DNA from: Baylisascaris procyonis
Lineage: Eukaryota; Nematoda; Chromadorea; Rhabditida; Ascarididae
DNA: 64,000 nucleotides
Assembly (NCBI GenBank): GCA_037389465.1
Contig: JAZARR010000212.1
Span: 5,524,501-5,588,500 of the forward strand
Reading direction: 5' to 3'
The translations under genes were made by a program, and so were the position numbers. The notes beneath the pieces were generated by a model. The model made no database searches, had not been told where the DNA came from, and saw only the letters and a program-made list of their open reading frames with translations. Positions 1 through 12,163 of this stretch are shown here, piece by piece; position 1 is the first letter of the stretch; each line of letters begins with the position of its first letter.

Positions 1-3000
1 TATTTGGAACATGGTTCTCCACCGCCCGTTAAAAGTGAAATTCATCAGCAGCTAAGTCGCGTTATACACACTGGCAAATCAAAAATCGTTAGTCTTGTGC
101 TTTGCATTTCCAAATAGGTGGAAAGCAATATCTTATAGGTCGCATATTTTATCAGAAATCATGTGAGTATTGCAACTTTCTCATTAATTGTATCATCCCG
201 CTTGGTTAAACACAATCTAATTGCTGTGGTAAAACATTTCATTACTTGCAAGTTACAGTTGAACAAAATTTCCACTCACGTTGGTTTATCCTTATCACTG
301 GGAGGCACTGAGCGGAAGGAGGCAAATTCACTTCCACGTGAGCATTTCGGGCGACTACTACGTGCCGCAAGTGACGGTACCCAAGCGGAATTTATTCTTG
401 CAAGCGATATGCTACGATCAATTGGGCATCATGGACGAGCAATCAAGAACGACCCACTTCAAAGTTGCGTCCGCATCGCCAGATATGTCGCTGATGTACG
501 TTAGCCATCCTTCGCCATCTTATCATCAGTCTAGTCCGGACACTCGATAACACTTCCCAGTCCAGACACCTAGCAGCTCCCATATCCACGGATGAAGTGC
601 GTAACCACGAAGGTTGGCACGAGCGGTAGCATGCTAAAAGGCGCTAATGTGGCGGTGTTGGTGTGGGAAGACTGTCAACTCATGCCTCGTTTTCTCTGAT
701 TTTTTTCCTCATATAGGAGTCAGCCAAAATATGGTTGTGCATTGCGAAGGTGAGTGAATGCAAAGTAATTCAACACAAACGCCTCCTATGGTTTCGATGT
801 GAAACGGCAGCCGGTGTTGAATTGTTTAAAAGATGCAAAAAATTCCAATTAACTGGCGCTACTCGATGATTCTGTGTTCCTCTGTGGCTCATTGTATTTG
901 CTCTAACTCACTAAAACTAAGCAAAACGGATACCTTCATATAGAAAGGAGTGTTGGGGTTGTTAACGCGTTCACTAACTACATTCGGAGAGCAGTTATAA
1001 AAGAGGTTTTCATCAAATATTGAAACGCTTTTCAAATTTGGATTGCATGAAATGAAATTAAAATATTATCAAACCACAAAAATTCAGATGAGCAATTTTA
1101 CAAGTGCTTATCCGCTGCCATATAAGCTGAACTTAGATGATTTCTAAGCAGAGGAGAATGTCAGCTAAAGGATCAAAAATACAGTGGGAATGCTTTTCAA
1201 AATTTTACAAGCATCATTTTACAATAAAATCAACTGCTTAGTGACTCTTATGCGAATGATGAACATTCGGATGTTGTAGAATTATTTTATAGCAACGTGC
1301 TACGCATGGTTTCGCACCATTGCCAATTGGTTTTATTGGTGATGAATCTCAATGTGAGAATAGTATGAGTGCAAAATATGGTAATTCGATTGATTCATCG
1401 ATTTCCGGCAAATCGCAATCAAGTGAACGCCAAAAAGAGTACTTCTCATTGGCGCAACGAAATGCAGATCTCTTTTATGTGCGTTTCGATATTTTCATTC
1501 AATTTGTACTCTGTTCCTTTTTGCGATAGTTTAGTGGAACTTGTCTATTCCTTTTTCTGTCCAATACTCCTCTACTACAAATTTACTTTTGTGCTGTTTC
1601 ATCGCAGTTCAATCGACAACACTTTCAGAATATCCCTTAAGTCGTTTTACGTGATTCCAATAAACTTTTGCCTTTCAGTAACTGCATTATGTCAATAGAG
1701 ATGGTAGCCGCCTACGTACGTAGTAAATGCTACTATCACATATTACGCTCTTAGTTTGGCTTTATAAATATCTCACTGCATTTTATTTTTTTTTATTTTT
1801 TTTTTATTTTTTTGCCTAAAGAATATCGAAATGAATCCCACATGGTGCAATTTTGCATGTAAAACTTCTTGGTGCATTTAAAATTTCCTGTATATTAGCA
1901 CTTTCTTCGAAATGCATACTGCAGCTCACCATTTTGTTGCTTGATGCTAGCAGAATTTGATGGATTTTTGCGAACTTAAAGCGCCCATAAGTGGAGATGA
2001 AAAAACTCATTGCAACTGCAGGAATATCGTTTTCCAAAAGGTGAGTCGAGAAGAGGAAAAATTGGAAATCTCAAAACGAGGCTGCTATTTGACGATGAAA
2101 ATCGTCGAAAGATTAGTTCATCGACATCTGCATCGGGTTCTGAAGGTCGGTTTTAGTCGATGGCCGCAATGCGCTTAACTGCTTCATCCGTAGCAAAATA
2201 GTTTTTCGCATCAAAAACAAAATCACTGACAATAATTACTTTCTTCATGTTAAATTTTAGCTTTACACAACGTTTTAGAGGTATAGAGGTATAATTCATT
2301 TTTCGTTGTTTCCTTTTCGCTTCTGAAGGAATCGCTGTATCATGGCTAAGCTAAAACAGTTTAGTTCAAAGGGATCAGTTCGTTTAGTTAAGGAACATTT
2401 GCAACTCCAACCATGTATTTGTTCACTTTTTGAATGAAGAAAGTCAAGCGGACAATTCCTCAGTTCCTATGAGAGTCCTCCTCTGAAAGCAAGGAATTCA
2501 ATGTCTTGGTTATTTCCAGATGGGTTTTTTTTTAAACGGTTTTCATACTAAACTTTTATTTGCATCGGAAATACTTTCAAAAGTTGAAAATTAGACGCAT
2601 TTAGATAAGTCACCACCACGGGCACAAGGATATTCATTTTTTGAGCGAGGATCAACCAGCACGTTGGGAACGACCCCACGGGTGAGGATGCGGTCACGAG
2701 AGACAGTTACGCTCGATGACGGCGAAAAGTCATCACCATCTCGCCTTTCGCTCAATCAGTACACATTCGCACTCAAAGACGATAAAACAACACTACGCAA
2801 GTTTGTTTTCCTAAAACACTTCTCATGCTAAGATTTATCGTTTAGTCGCAACGAAATATTTCTGAGAGAACAGGAAGTGGATTTTGAAATTCGAAATAGA
2901 AACACCTTTAGGCAAATGAATCCATCGTTCTCTTAAAAGCAAATTCTCTTACAGGAATCTCAAACTACAATTCATTTCCCTTGAGCAGAAATAAGGTTTC

Positions 3001-5602
3001 TTTATTATGCTTTTCGTTTGCCGTAATGCATTTTAGACTCAAACAATCATGTCTTAGGAGTTCCAGAATTGCATTTTTTTAGATTTGACGCTGAGCCGCT
3101 TCGACCGGTTCAATTTCCATCCACCAGTTAATTCAACTGATCAGTGGTAATGGTTGGTGGTTGAAAGCTTCACTACTTTATGGCTTGATTATACATCTGC
3201 TGAAAGGACAATAATCAAGACGAACCTATCGAATTTTATAGACTGCCGTCTAGAACACCACCAAATGAATGAATAATCGTGAATAGGCTGAAACAATGAC
3301 AGTCCAACAATAATTGTCTTTGCAAATGTGTCTACTTTTCAGAAGCACATCCAGTCCGATGCTCGGTACAATGATTTGCCGATCTTCTTCGGCCAATTGT
3401 TTAAAGGCGACCAATTCGGCACGAAACAGTGCACGTAATGCCGTCTCCACTTTGGAACACGCACAGAGACATCGGCATCATACGGTCACAGAAGGTAGTC
3501 TTACACGTTTCAAGCATCTCACCTGTGCGCTTTTTGCGTCACATACTGAAAGTATCAGATACATTCATCGACATGTCTCTCATACGTGAAAAATGGGTTT
3601 GCGCCGATACTCGCTTTCCGAAAGCTGAAGCCAAAGACAAAATAAATTGAAAATACCTGGACAAAACTGGAAAGTAATTGGCCGGGCGTGGTCGGTGTTG
3701 GAGCAATAAATCTCCATTGTACAAGAATTCATGCGGAACTGGAAACTTTGATGTTCTTATGTTTCGTCTGCCGTTAACTCCAGCGATATTTCCACATATT
3801 TCAATTTCTCGAATGCTTGCAGAATCTAAAGCTGTATTCCGAGAACTTTAAAACTTCAATGCTTGGAGCATTATTGATAACTTATTACAGGATAACCCCA
3901 TTATTTTGAGGGATGATCCAATTCTACACGCGACGTTCCCGTGTTTGAATATTGTTCATTCATTAATGCGCATCGTAAATATGAGAACATAGAAGCAGAA
4001 AGTGCAGAGAGGAATGAAGAATTGAACCCGATCTTATTACTATTCTGTCGATGGCACTTGTCCACCCTGCTAATGTCCTACGCTTCTTCTGTGTTCTTCG
4101 AAACATTTTATGTTAGCAAGCGTTAAATTCTATTGACTTCTAGTGTACGCAAACGTAGAAAAACCGCAAACGTTTCTTCAGATGAAATGTGATAGTGTCG
4201 CTTTAAATCATAGCATTTTTATCTGCGATTAATATTGCTCAATATTGATCATTAGCAGTGATCATTGTACTTTTTTTCTGATGTTAGCAATATTCAAAAC
4301 GTTCAAAACGCTATTACTTGCGTTGTCTTCTGTAAGGCTCTCCAACGGTCGTAACAGTCTTATTATAAAAAGCATTTGCACATTTTCAACCTTGAATCAC
4401 TAAAATATCGCACCTAAAGGTTGATTTAATTTTATGACTCAAAATTCTTAAAGCATCTTTCCACATCTCTTTTGTTAATATGTTTAGATTCTCATCGGTC
4501 AGAAACCGCTATTTACAAAATTCAATCTGTGAGGACAGCCATGGGTCATAGAAATTGCCCTCAAAAGTTTCATGTTTAGAGCTATTTGAGCGTCAAACGG
4601 CCTTTCCTCCCCTCTTCTTCCTCCACCGTTCACGGAACTCGTTAATACCAGGAATATGTCCCTATTAAAAGTCTGTCTTGAATAAATAGACCTCCATCCA
4701 GTCGTTAATCTGCTACATAAAACTTTTTCTAATTTTCCACGTCCTAGCCAACTCACTTGTTCACATAGATATTTGTATATATGTGCAAAGTGAGTGACAG
4801 AAAATATTCAGCCAAAATAAATAGGCCGCCGTGATGGCAAAGGAGCATCTACCAAGACGAGATTTTAACAAGTTTGTTATAATTACTGACAATACAAAAC
4901 ATCGGCTTATTTAAAATAGACCTCTGTTTGTTCCGATGTACCTCAAGGATCGGTCAAGGACTGTTTCACACCTAAGCACGTGGTGTGTCCCCGTCACTTT
5001 CTTCCCAGGTTTTCAAAGAAGCAGCTTTCAAGGTGGCTTGGTCACTTTAAAGGTGACCACCAAGCACTCTATTAAAAATGATCTCCAGCCGCCCTATTAT
5101 CATCGTCCATCGCCGATCTTGCAAGCGAAAGACAATCCTACCATTGTCATTGGCCACGCGGTGAACCGCTGAAGCATAGATGTGTTCTGTTTGCTTATTG
5201 CATGCTCTAGAATGAACAGTTTCTCATCATTCAAAATGGCATCACAATTGTGAGCCTTTTGCTGCTTGTAATATTACATTTGAAGCCTCCTTTGAACGAC
5301 AGGCCAGCGGGATCCTCAATCCACATGTAGGCTAATTGCCGTTTTTCACATCGACTGCTCTGGATTTTCAAAAATTCGCCACTTTTAGCATGTGTAGCAA
5401 ATGCAGCGTTTCTTCAGATTCGCTATGGATGAAATTGCGTGAAGCGGGTCTTGGTGCTTATGTGGATTTACTGAAAGCCGAAGAGGTTGATAAAGCAACG
5501 TTCGTCGCGCTCACCAACGACGACCTCATGCACCTGGGAATCACAAATACACTCCACCGTCAGGCGCTTCTTAAAATTGCGAAGGCTGTTCGTCATATGT
5601 GA
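1..5602 (+). CDS. SAM-domain protein, 3' part of gene (5' end outside window)
   Basis: Nine exons chain without a frame break: 1-87, 259-495, 717-749, 1293-1478, 2022-2145, 2605-2758, 3343-3494, 5009-5032, 5418-5602, together 1182 nt or 393 residues plus stop. The last exon encodes a SAM domain (SLWMKLREAGLGAYVDLL, then LTNDDLMHLGITNTLHRQAL), a helical protein- or RNA-interaction module, ending 4 residues before the stop. Residues before it are Ser/Thr/Arg-rich and probably disordered. Acceptors at 1292, 3342, 5008 and 5417 are excellent nematode sites (TTTTATAG, CTTTTCAG, TTCCCAG, TTCTTCAG). Donors at 2759 and 3495 are weaker. The SAM exon is near certain; the middle exons are model-based, and the second exon is also open in another frame with p53-like character (see findings). 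The function is unknown beyond the SAM domain. An AATAAA lies at 6010-6015. Confidence 0.5.
5009..5172 (+). CDS. Alternative exon: 24-nt microexon or alternative terminal exon
   Basis: A strong acceptor (TTTCTTCCCAG, ending 5008) opens a frame compatible with the phase-1 donor at 3494. Spliced out again at the donor CAAG|GTGGCT (5033) it adds eight residues and stays in phase with the SAM exon. Read through instead, it runs on for about 46 residues (including LQPPYYHRPSPILQAKDNPT) to a TGA at 5170-5172, giving a protein without the SAM domain. Both outcomes preserve frame. RNA evidence is needed to choose. Confidence 0.4.
5418..5602 (+). CDS. Terminal exon with C-terminal SAM domain
   Basis: This 185-nt exon follows the acceptor CGTTTCTTCAG at 5407-5417 and needs one preceding nucleotide to complete its first Asp codon. 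It encodes 60 residues matching the five-helix SAM pattern: Leu/Trp start, LGAYVDLL (helix 2), the acidic-to-hydrophobic stretch EEVDKATFVALTNDDL, the hallmark LGI, and a long C-terminal helix QALLKIAKAVRHM. SAM domains of this class are found in Bicaudal-C, ANKS, Smaug and p63-like proteins, so the domain alone does not identify the family. Confidence 0.85.
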
Positions 5603-6319
5603 CCGCGTATACAAATTTATGGTTGCACTGTTTTGTGTTTCGCCGTAAAGAGAGTATTTATACCTCTATAAATTCAGTTTATCTTTAAACTCCCCATCGT
5701 GATGATAATGCTAAAAGGTAATGCTGCGTATTCTTCTTCGGTTTTCTTGGAAACGTTTTCATTGCCGGGAATTCAGCTTGAGTGAGAGCGAAACAGTTCC
5801 ACTTGGAGCAGCGAAGAGAAGGGAGAACGAAAAGAGAAAGGTCGAGTCAGGATTCAAACTTGGCATCCGTGCCATCGGTGTACAAACATTTGCGTACTTG
5901 CAGTGAAGAGCATCTAGGTCTCGAGAGGCGATAATTTAGCAGTGGATTTTACATGCCCTTTTAAGCGTTGTTCGTTGTTGTCCCGCGTTACAAATGCAGG
6001 CGGGAGATAAATAAAGAACGAACACCAAGAACAGATCGCTCAACTTTTCAGGATGCTCCTTTTTGTGTGATATTGTTCATCGGCTTGGATCCCCGAATCT
6101 CAACAACATTCTAGAATGTCTCACTTTGGGAGAATCTCTGGGAATACTTCACTGCTAACACATTCTGAACGTTTTCCTGTGCGACATTGATGCTCCCAGT
6201 GAGCTTTCTCATATTTTTCGACGAGCATTCCATCCGTTTGTTACGTCGTTACAAAATATTAAGAAAAAATTAATACTGACAACACCAAATGGGCGAAAAT
6301 TAATTATGGAGACTCGTTT
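5603..6319. other. Intergenic, nothing recognised
   Basis: Downstream of the SAM gene. It holds a possible poly(A) signal (AATAAA at 6010-6015). A 61-codon open frame at 5721-5906 has no recognisable motif. No gene or structured RNA was recognised. Confidence 0.6.
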
Positions 6320-6332
6320 TTGATTACTTACT
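6320..6332. repeat. Left target-site duplication of the retrotransposon
   Basis: The sequence TTGATTACTTACT occurs here and again at 6880-6892, exactly bounding the truncated retrotransposon. This is what target-primed insertion produces. Part of it could instead be the element's own short 3' tail repeat. Confidence 0.75.
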
Positions 6333-6879
6333 CATGGACTGAGCCGTTGAAGTCAACGGATCTCATCACCGGTGAACGCGCATGTGTGAGACGAGTCCAA
6401 TTCGGGATAAGCATGTCCTGTTGCACCTATCGCAGATAAACCGTACTCCTTGATCAGGCCCACTTGTGCCCAATAGTCGTCGCGATCTTTTCTCTTCCAG
6501 TGCTCGAACTCGACATCCCTCAAATCGTGCAGTCCCCTCGCGGCATGCTCTCCTCCACAGCTGTCTGTCATGTACTATGTCATCCTTTAGCTCCATTTGA
6601 CACGCTTTCAGCGTTGCCTTGACTCCATCCTTGTATCGAAGCAGCGGACGTCCTCGTTTCCGTTCCCCAGAGGCGAGTTGTCCGTAAAGTAGTTGCTTGG
6701 GGATGCGGTTGTCCGGCATTCTGATGACATGCCCAACCCAACGTAGTTGGGACGAGATGATGTATGCTTCGATACCAGTTATCTCGCACCTTTTCAGCAC
6801 TTCAGTGTTCCTTACTTTGTCTTGCCACCTGATATTTGCAATTTTGCGTAAACATCGCATATGAAACTGATCCAGTCTC
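6333..6879 (-). mobile_element. 5'-truncated non-LTR retrotransposon (3' end of reverse-transcriptase ORF)
   Basis: The - strand is open from the right junction (about 6879) to a stop near 6366. The translation is the region after the palm of LINE-type endonuclease/reverse-transcriptase proteins: LDQFHMRCLRKIANIRWQDK, then LRWVGHVIRMPDNRIPKQLL, GERKRGRPLLRYKDGVKATL, and a Trp-Arg-Arg region. It ends in a CCHH zinc-knuckle-like finger, FICDRCNRTCLSRIGLVSHM. Everything upstream (endonuclease, RT catalytic core) is missing, as in 5'-truncated insertions. It is flanked by a perfect 13-bp direct repeat. The remaining frame is uninterrupted for about 165 codons, suggesting a recent insertion. It cannot transpose by itself. 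Confidence 0.85.
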
Positions 6880-6892
6880 TTGATTACTTACT
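6880..6892. repeat. Right target-site duplication of the retrotransposon
   Basis: Second copy of TTGATTACTTACT. It marks the 5' truncation point of the element, which is oriented right to left. Confidence 0.75.
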
Positions 6893-9800
6893 AATAAAAG
6901 TATTATGTGGGCAGAGAGTTCGTAACCTTTTGAAAATACCAAGCGAAGATTTATATATCATACAGAAATTAGAACTGGTTCTTCTATTTCACACGTTCCA
7001 AAGATAAGCTGTTTTAAACGTTAAAAATAGAAGTTTTCCTCTTACCTATATTTTTTTAAGGGAGGGGGGAGGAAGAGGGTTCATGTGAAGCCCTCAGTAT
7101 ATGCTTTAAAAGCCAAAGACATAGGTACAGATACTAGTAGGTTCAGATAAACGCAAAAGGTGATAACACTTCAAAATGTTACTTATATGGAGTTTGAATG
7201 ATAAGTCAGAATCACTATGAACCATCAAATTACGAACATGGTTCGAAGTCATTAAACATGTGCAATCGAGCAGATATGTGCATGATTTAAAAGGCTGAGC
7301 ATGTGGGAAACGAACGAGTAATGAGCGAGAATATTCGACAAAAAAGGAGGAGAGCCACAAAGGGCGAACATTTTGAAAGCACCGAGGAATACACCGCGCG
7401 GTTAACCAGACAGACCCTATTATTTCTGCTATAAAATGGGAAGTAAGGTAGCAGTTGCTAATTTAAAAAAAAAAAAGCATCCGAGAAAAAGGAACACCTT
7501 AACGTTAAAATCATAGAAGTTTAGCGTAATATCGTTAAACCAATTTTTCTTCAAAGCGATCGTACAGGACAAGTTAAGAAAGATAACAGTTACAAATGAC
7601 GATGAATGGACTCTTGTCGGGAAATAAATAGCGCTGATGGAGCTTAGAATGGAGCTATATTCCATAGGCTACAAGGCAAAAAAAGCCTTAAAAACGAAAA
7701 GAACAAAGAAATTTTGCGTCAAAAGAAATTACGAGATTTGTGCTTTTGATCTATTTCGAATGGTTATTAAATACACTTTCTAAAGTTTGATTCTATTATG
7801 ACTTTCATCTCGATTAAATGTAACATAGCAATCATCAACGATTGCGAATCCAGTTGTCTAGCAAATTATATTTGGCAACGATTTCTGTTTAACACTCTTC
7901 GCACGAATATTTAACGGTAACCGAAAAGCGTCGTCTCTGTGAAATAGAAACATTGCATACATTAAGAGATCTTCAATTGCGCATCATTCAACAACTTCCA
8001 CACAAGTGTATCTCAGCCGCAGTGCAAGCATCAAGTTGCCTATAAATGGGTATTATTTGACGTGTCAATGATAACTTTGGGCGTATTAGCACATTACCAC
8101 AAATGTTTTTTATCATATCATTTCTTGGAACAAATTATTTTCTAATTAAAATCTCTTAGGCCTTACGTTGTGGTAATATCTTATTAGTGATGAAAAAGCA
8201 AGCTCGTTTGATTGCATCAACACAATTTTTTTCCACATCGGAAATATTCATACTTGATGAGCTGCGTGGCAATAATACGAGAGCCTTTTTGACACCCGGA
8301 GATTGGCATATTTCCCTATTAGAAATTCTAGTTGCTCTATCAGTAAATAAAATTCACAATTAGTTGTCTTTATTTAATCAGAGATCATTTTACAAAGTAG
8401 GCAAACAAAAACAGAATGATCTCTTTCAATAAGTGCTAATCATGAAGTGCTTGAAGTGTGAATGCTCCAAAAAGCAGATAAAAACAGAAAGTTCAAAGCA
8501 AAATAGTCGTCGCTTGTGGCGTTTATTATGAGGGAATCGAATGGGTGATATTCATTGTACATTGTCGACCAACCGCAATCTGGTTGCTTTTTCAGCAATC
8601 AGCGAACGCTTCTTTGCTTGTCATCTTCAATACCGTTTTTATGTCTTTCATTCTAATTTATATGTGGGAGTGTAGCAATTATGGCAGCAAAATTTTCGAA
8701 ATAGCGTCCCACTCTCTCATATAGCTTCGAATCGCGTTATTCTCTTTGTTCGACTTACTATGTTTTCTTGACAGTATCATATTGTTATTCCACGGTAGCT
8801 TATAAAATTTGCTTATTCTATACGCTTATCTACCTAGCACGCCTTTCATTTGACGTAAATAATTCCCGTTTCACGTGCTTTCGCATATTTCTAACCGTAA
8901 AAGTATATTATGGAATAGTATTGAAAGCATATGTTTCCAACAATGCAACGCATAGTGCAGTAAGCAGTTGGGAATTTTCTATGACAGTAAATATTGAAAA
9001 CATTTGCTCCCATAATTTGCGACGTTTTTTTGTTCATATTTATTGTTACTGTTAAGAGATAAATTTCCATCAGTATAACGCATCGTTGTGTTAACATTTC
9101 TCTAATTATTTGCAAATATGATGTTATTTTTTGCAAGTAGATTGCTATGAATAATGCGCAGAGTGATCTTAGACAATGCTTTCATTAGAAGCCATTAACA
9201 AAATTCATTTGTGACTACGGATTCAATTTCGCATCAGTCAGATGAATGAAACCTTTTCTTTATAAAATTTTATCGTAGATTCTTAGCGAGTTCAACTCAA
9301 TGTTGTATAGGGATCTAATCCAGTAATATAGAGCATCCCACTCCTCAACCACCTTCCCTTATACCATCGTTTTTGCAAGGAATCATAACTTCTTAGGGGT
9401 TTGTTCTATTTTTCGCTGCATGCCAATGCCAATTTTCTGATAAAGAAAATTGCTCCTGTGCATATTTGTCGAAGAATCAAAATAAAGAGTGCTTCAAGAA
9501 TCGTTAAAGCCGCGTAATGTGATATTATCTGCACAATAAAATTTAGTTTTTTGCCTATCAAATAAAGATAAATAGCACAAATGCAACGGCCGCCTATTTA
9601 ACAAAAAAAAAAAAAAAACATCTTTGCTGCATGCAGACAATAAACAAACAAACAGAGAACGATGCTAGAATGTGATGCGACGATATTTGGGCTTTTTGCA
9701 ACGTTCATTACAAACAAACTATTTATTGCAATCATGAAATGTAACAGAAATAATAATGTTTAGATGAACGTCAATTATGCCGAAAAAATTGCAAAAAAAG

Positions 9801-10545
9801 TCAAACATTAATTATTGGATGGAAATGATTGCAATATGTGGTCATCATCGTAGAGAGATATAAAATTCTATCGCTGAAATTTTTTAACGTGGAGAGATGA
9901 ATTCAACACAGAAATCATCGCTTATTGATATATTGACAAAAAAATCACAACGAGATTTGAGTGATATGGGAAAAATATACAAAATTTAACGCTGACGTTC
10001 TGAAATAAAACATGTTTGAAGGGCTGTATAAATCGAACCACAATTTTATAGCTAAGATCTCTGAGATTGCAAATAAGTGTCATTCAGCTCCTACAAGAGC
10101 AAACTAATTGTATAGTTGAAAAATATCGATCACTTCGATGTTGTATTAATTGAAACATACGTGAAAAATTTACCATTGTCTTGTTGTAGCATGCAGCATC
10201 TTAGCGCATCTCCAACTTATTGTTGAAATATTGATGACGTATGCTTTCATGTCCCTAGTATATCACAATTTCTAGCAAGTTTTATGCACTGAATGCGGTA
10301 ATGTTCCGAATGTTGATTAGATATTGTTAGTCTATCAGGCTTATGCAGATCAAGCCATTGAAGGTGTGTGTATATATGTACGTGTGCTTGTGTGAGGGGG
10401 GAGAGGGGAGGGGAGGGGAATCGTCTAACTAGATACTCCCTTGTTTAATACCCGTAATGTCATAACTCCGCAAAATGTTACACCTTCCCCCTCCTCCTCG
10501 AAATGGAAAGTTTTCTGTTCTCGTCACATTCTGCACAGAAATCGT
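6893..10545. other. Gene-poor A+T-rich sequence
   Basis: About 3.6 kb with no open frame that looks coding and no splice-bounded exon that I can defend. It contains homopolymer A/T runs (for example 7464-7477 and 9602-9618) and a G-rich purine tract around 10397-10420. Confidence 0.6.
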
Positions 10546-10583
10546 TATTGTTATAGGGCTGTTAGCCCAGCCCTATAACAATA
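10546..10583. repeat. Perfect 16-bp inverted repeat with 6-nt loop
   Basis: The left arm TATTGTTATAGGGCTG (10546-10561) and the right arm CAGCCCTATAACAATA (10568-10583) are exact reverse complements around the loop TTAGCC. It is a strong potential hairpin in RNA or cruciform in DNA. No miRNA-like mismatches are present and no gene abuts it. It may be a remnant of a miniature inverted-repeat element. Confidence 0.85.
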
Positions 10584-12163
10584 GACACAGTTGAATACCC
10601 TTAAACCGATCTATGACGATTTCATGGCCTAATGTTTTGATGCCTCCATTTTGGTGCTTAGGGCAATTAATCGTGCGTATAGTAGTCTGCCACTTTTCTA
10701 TATTGGAAACGTCGGCAATGTTCCGCACTTAGCTTAATGCTGATGTCTGATAACATAAACGCTATCGATTTGCATTGAAAAAAAACGCAGCTGAAATTGA
10801 CTTATGATTGAATATTTTTCATGCCAATGATGCCACGAAACATTTCGCATCTATGCAACAAGGAGATATTGCCGAACAAAATCTCTGTTTGCAGAAAGGG
10901 AGTAATGCTGACGAAAGTAGAAATTAAATAATACTAGACGTTTCTGGCAAAAAAAAGAACCTTTAATAGCAAACTTGCAAGAAAAAAAAAGCGTTCTGTT
11001 TCGGATAAAGATCGAAATTGATGCTTGTTTAAACTTGTTTCGAATTAAATTTTTCACGACAATTCCTTCGTGAAGTTGAACTTCATTTCTAGACTCATTA
11101 TATTATATTTGAAAGTTCTGCTTTTCTTTCAATGTGCAATTTTTTGACGATGAAAGAGCGTAGGTGAAAAGCTGCATTTTTAGGAATTAATCGCTCTAAC
11201 ACGACAATCATGTAACATCTTATAGAAGAATCACATTTCGCTTTAAAGCATCTCTAAATTGAACAATAGTAAATTGAAGTTTTTCCACGTGGTCAATCAA
11301 AAATCTTTGGTCTCAAAACCAATGCTACAGTACTTTTTGCGCCATTTTATTTGAATTCATTGGAACCACTTTCGTTTATCTTTAGTAGGGATTGTGTTTC
11401 GGAGTTTATGTCACTCATCGGTTATGTGTCAGTGTATGAGGATTGTTCAGTTTGCTGTCACAGGCTTTGATTATGCGATGTTTAGTCCAAAAGAGGACGT
11501 CTTCTCGAGGGTTGAAAGAAATTGAAAACTCATATTGGGTTGAAATTCTTGTTGAATGCTGTGTAATAGAAAAAGGTCTTTCAAGCAAATAGGTCGGTAA
11601 CATTTCTTCTCAAAGCTTAAAACAGAATAGAAAACAGTGTTGAATAGACGATTTAATTGCCTTCAAAACATCACTATTCCGTTGAAAAATAACAATAATA
11701 GAAAGCTCAAGCATTTTGTTCAATGACATAGGGTACTTTATGTTTCGATATAGCGAAGTAATCATTGTATACATTTATTTGAAAAGTTCTAATACGCCAG
11801 GTATGAGGAAGCCACCTGTATTAATTAGGATGTGTTCTTGCTTGAAACGATTCCTTGCTTAGAAGAATGTTTATTCTGCATGGTTTTGCTTTGTAGCGAA
11901 TTCCTTGCATATTTATTTATTCATTTACCTTTTTTTTTATTTATTTATTTCAAAATCGCATGTTGGAAAATATGCAAAAAATATGTGAATATGAATTAAG
12001 AAGAAAAGGAAAACGTTTACAAAGGAACACTTCAAGCCAATAGATAAACAGCAATAGTGTGTAGATCGAAACTGCTTAGCTGCAATGTAAAAGCTGAAAG
12101 AATGGCTGCATTAAAGAAACGGAAGGAAGCAGATTGCAGACAAATACAACACGGAACTGGGAA
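10584..12163. other. Gene-poor A+T-rich sequence
   Basis: No coding exon, RNA gene or mobile element recognised. A TTTA-type low-complexity patch lies near 11911-11950. Confidence 0.55.
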
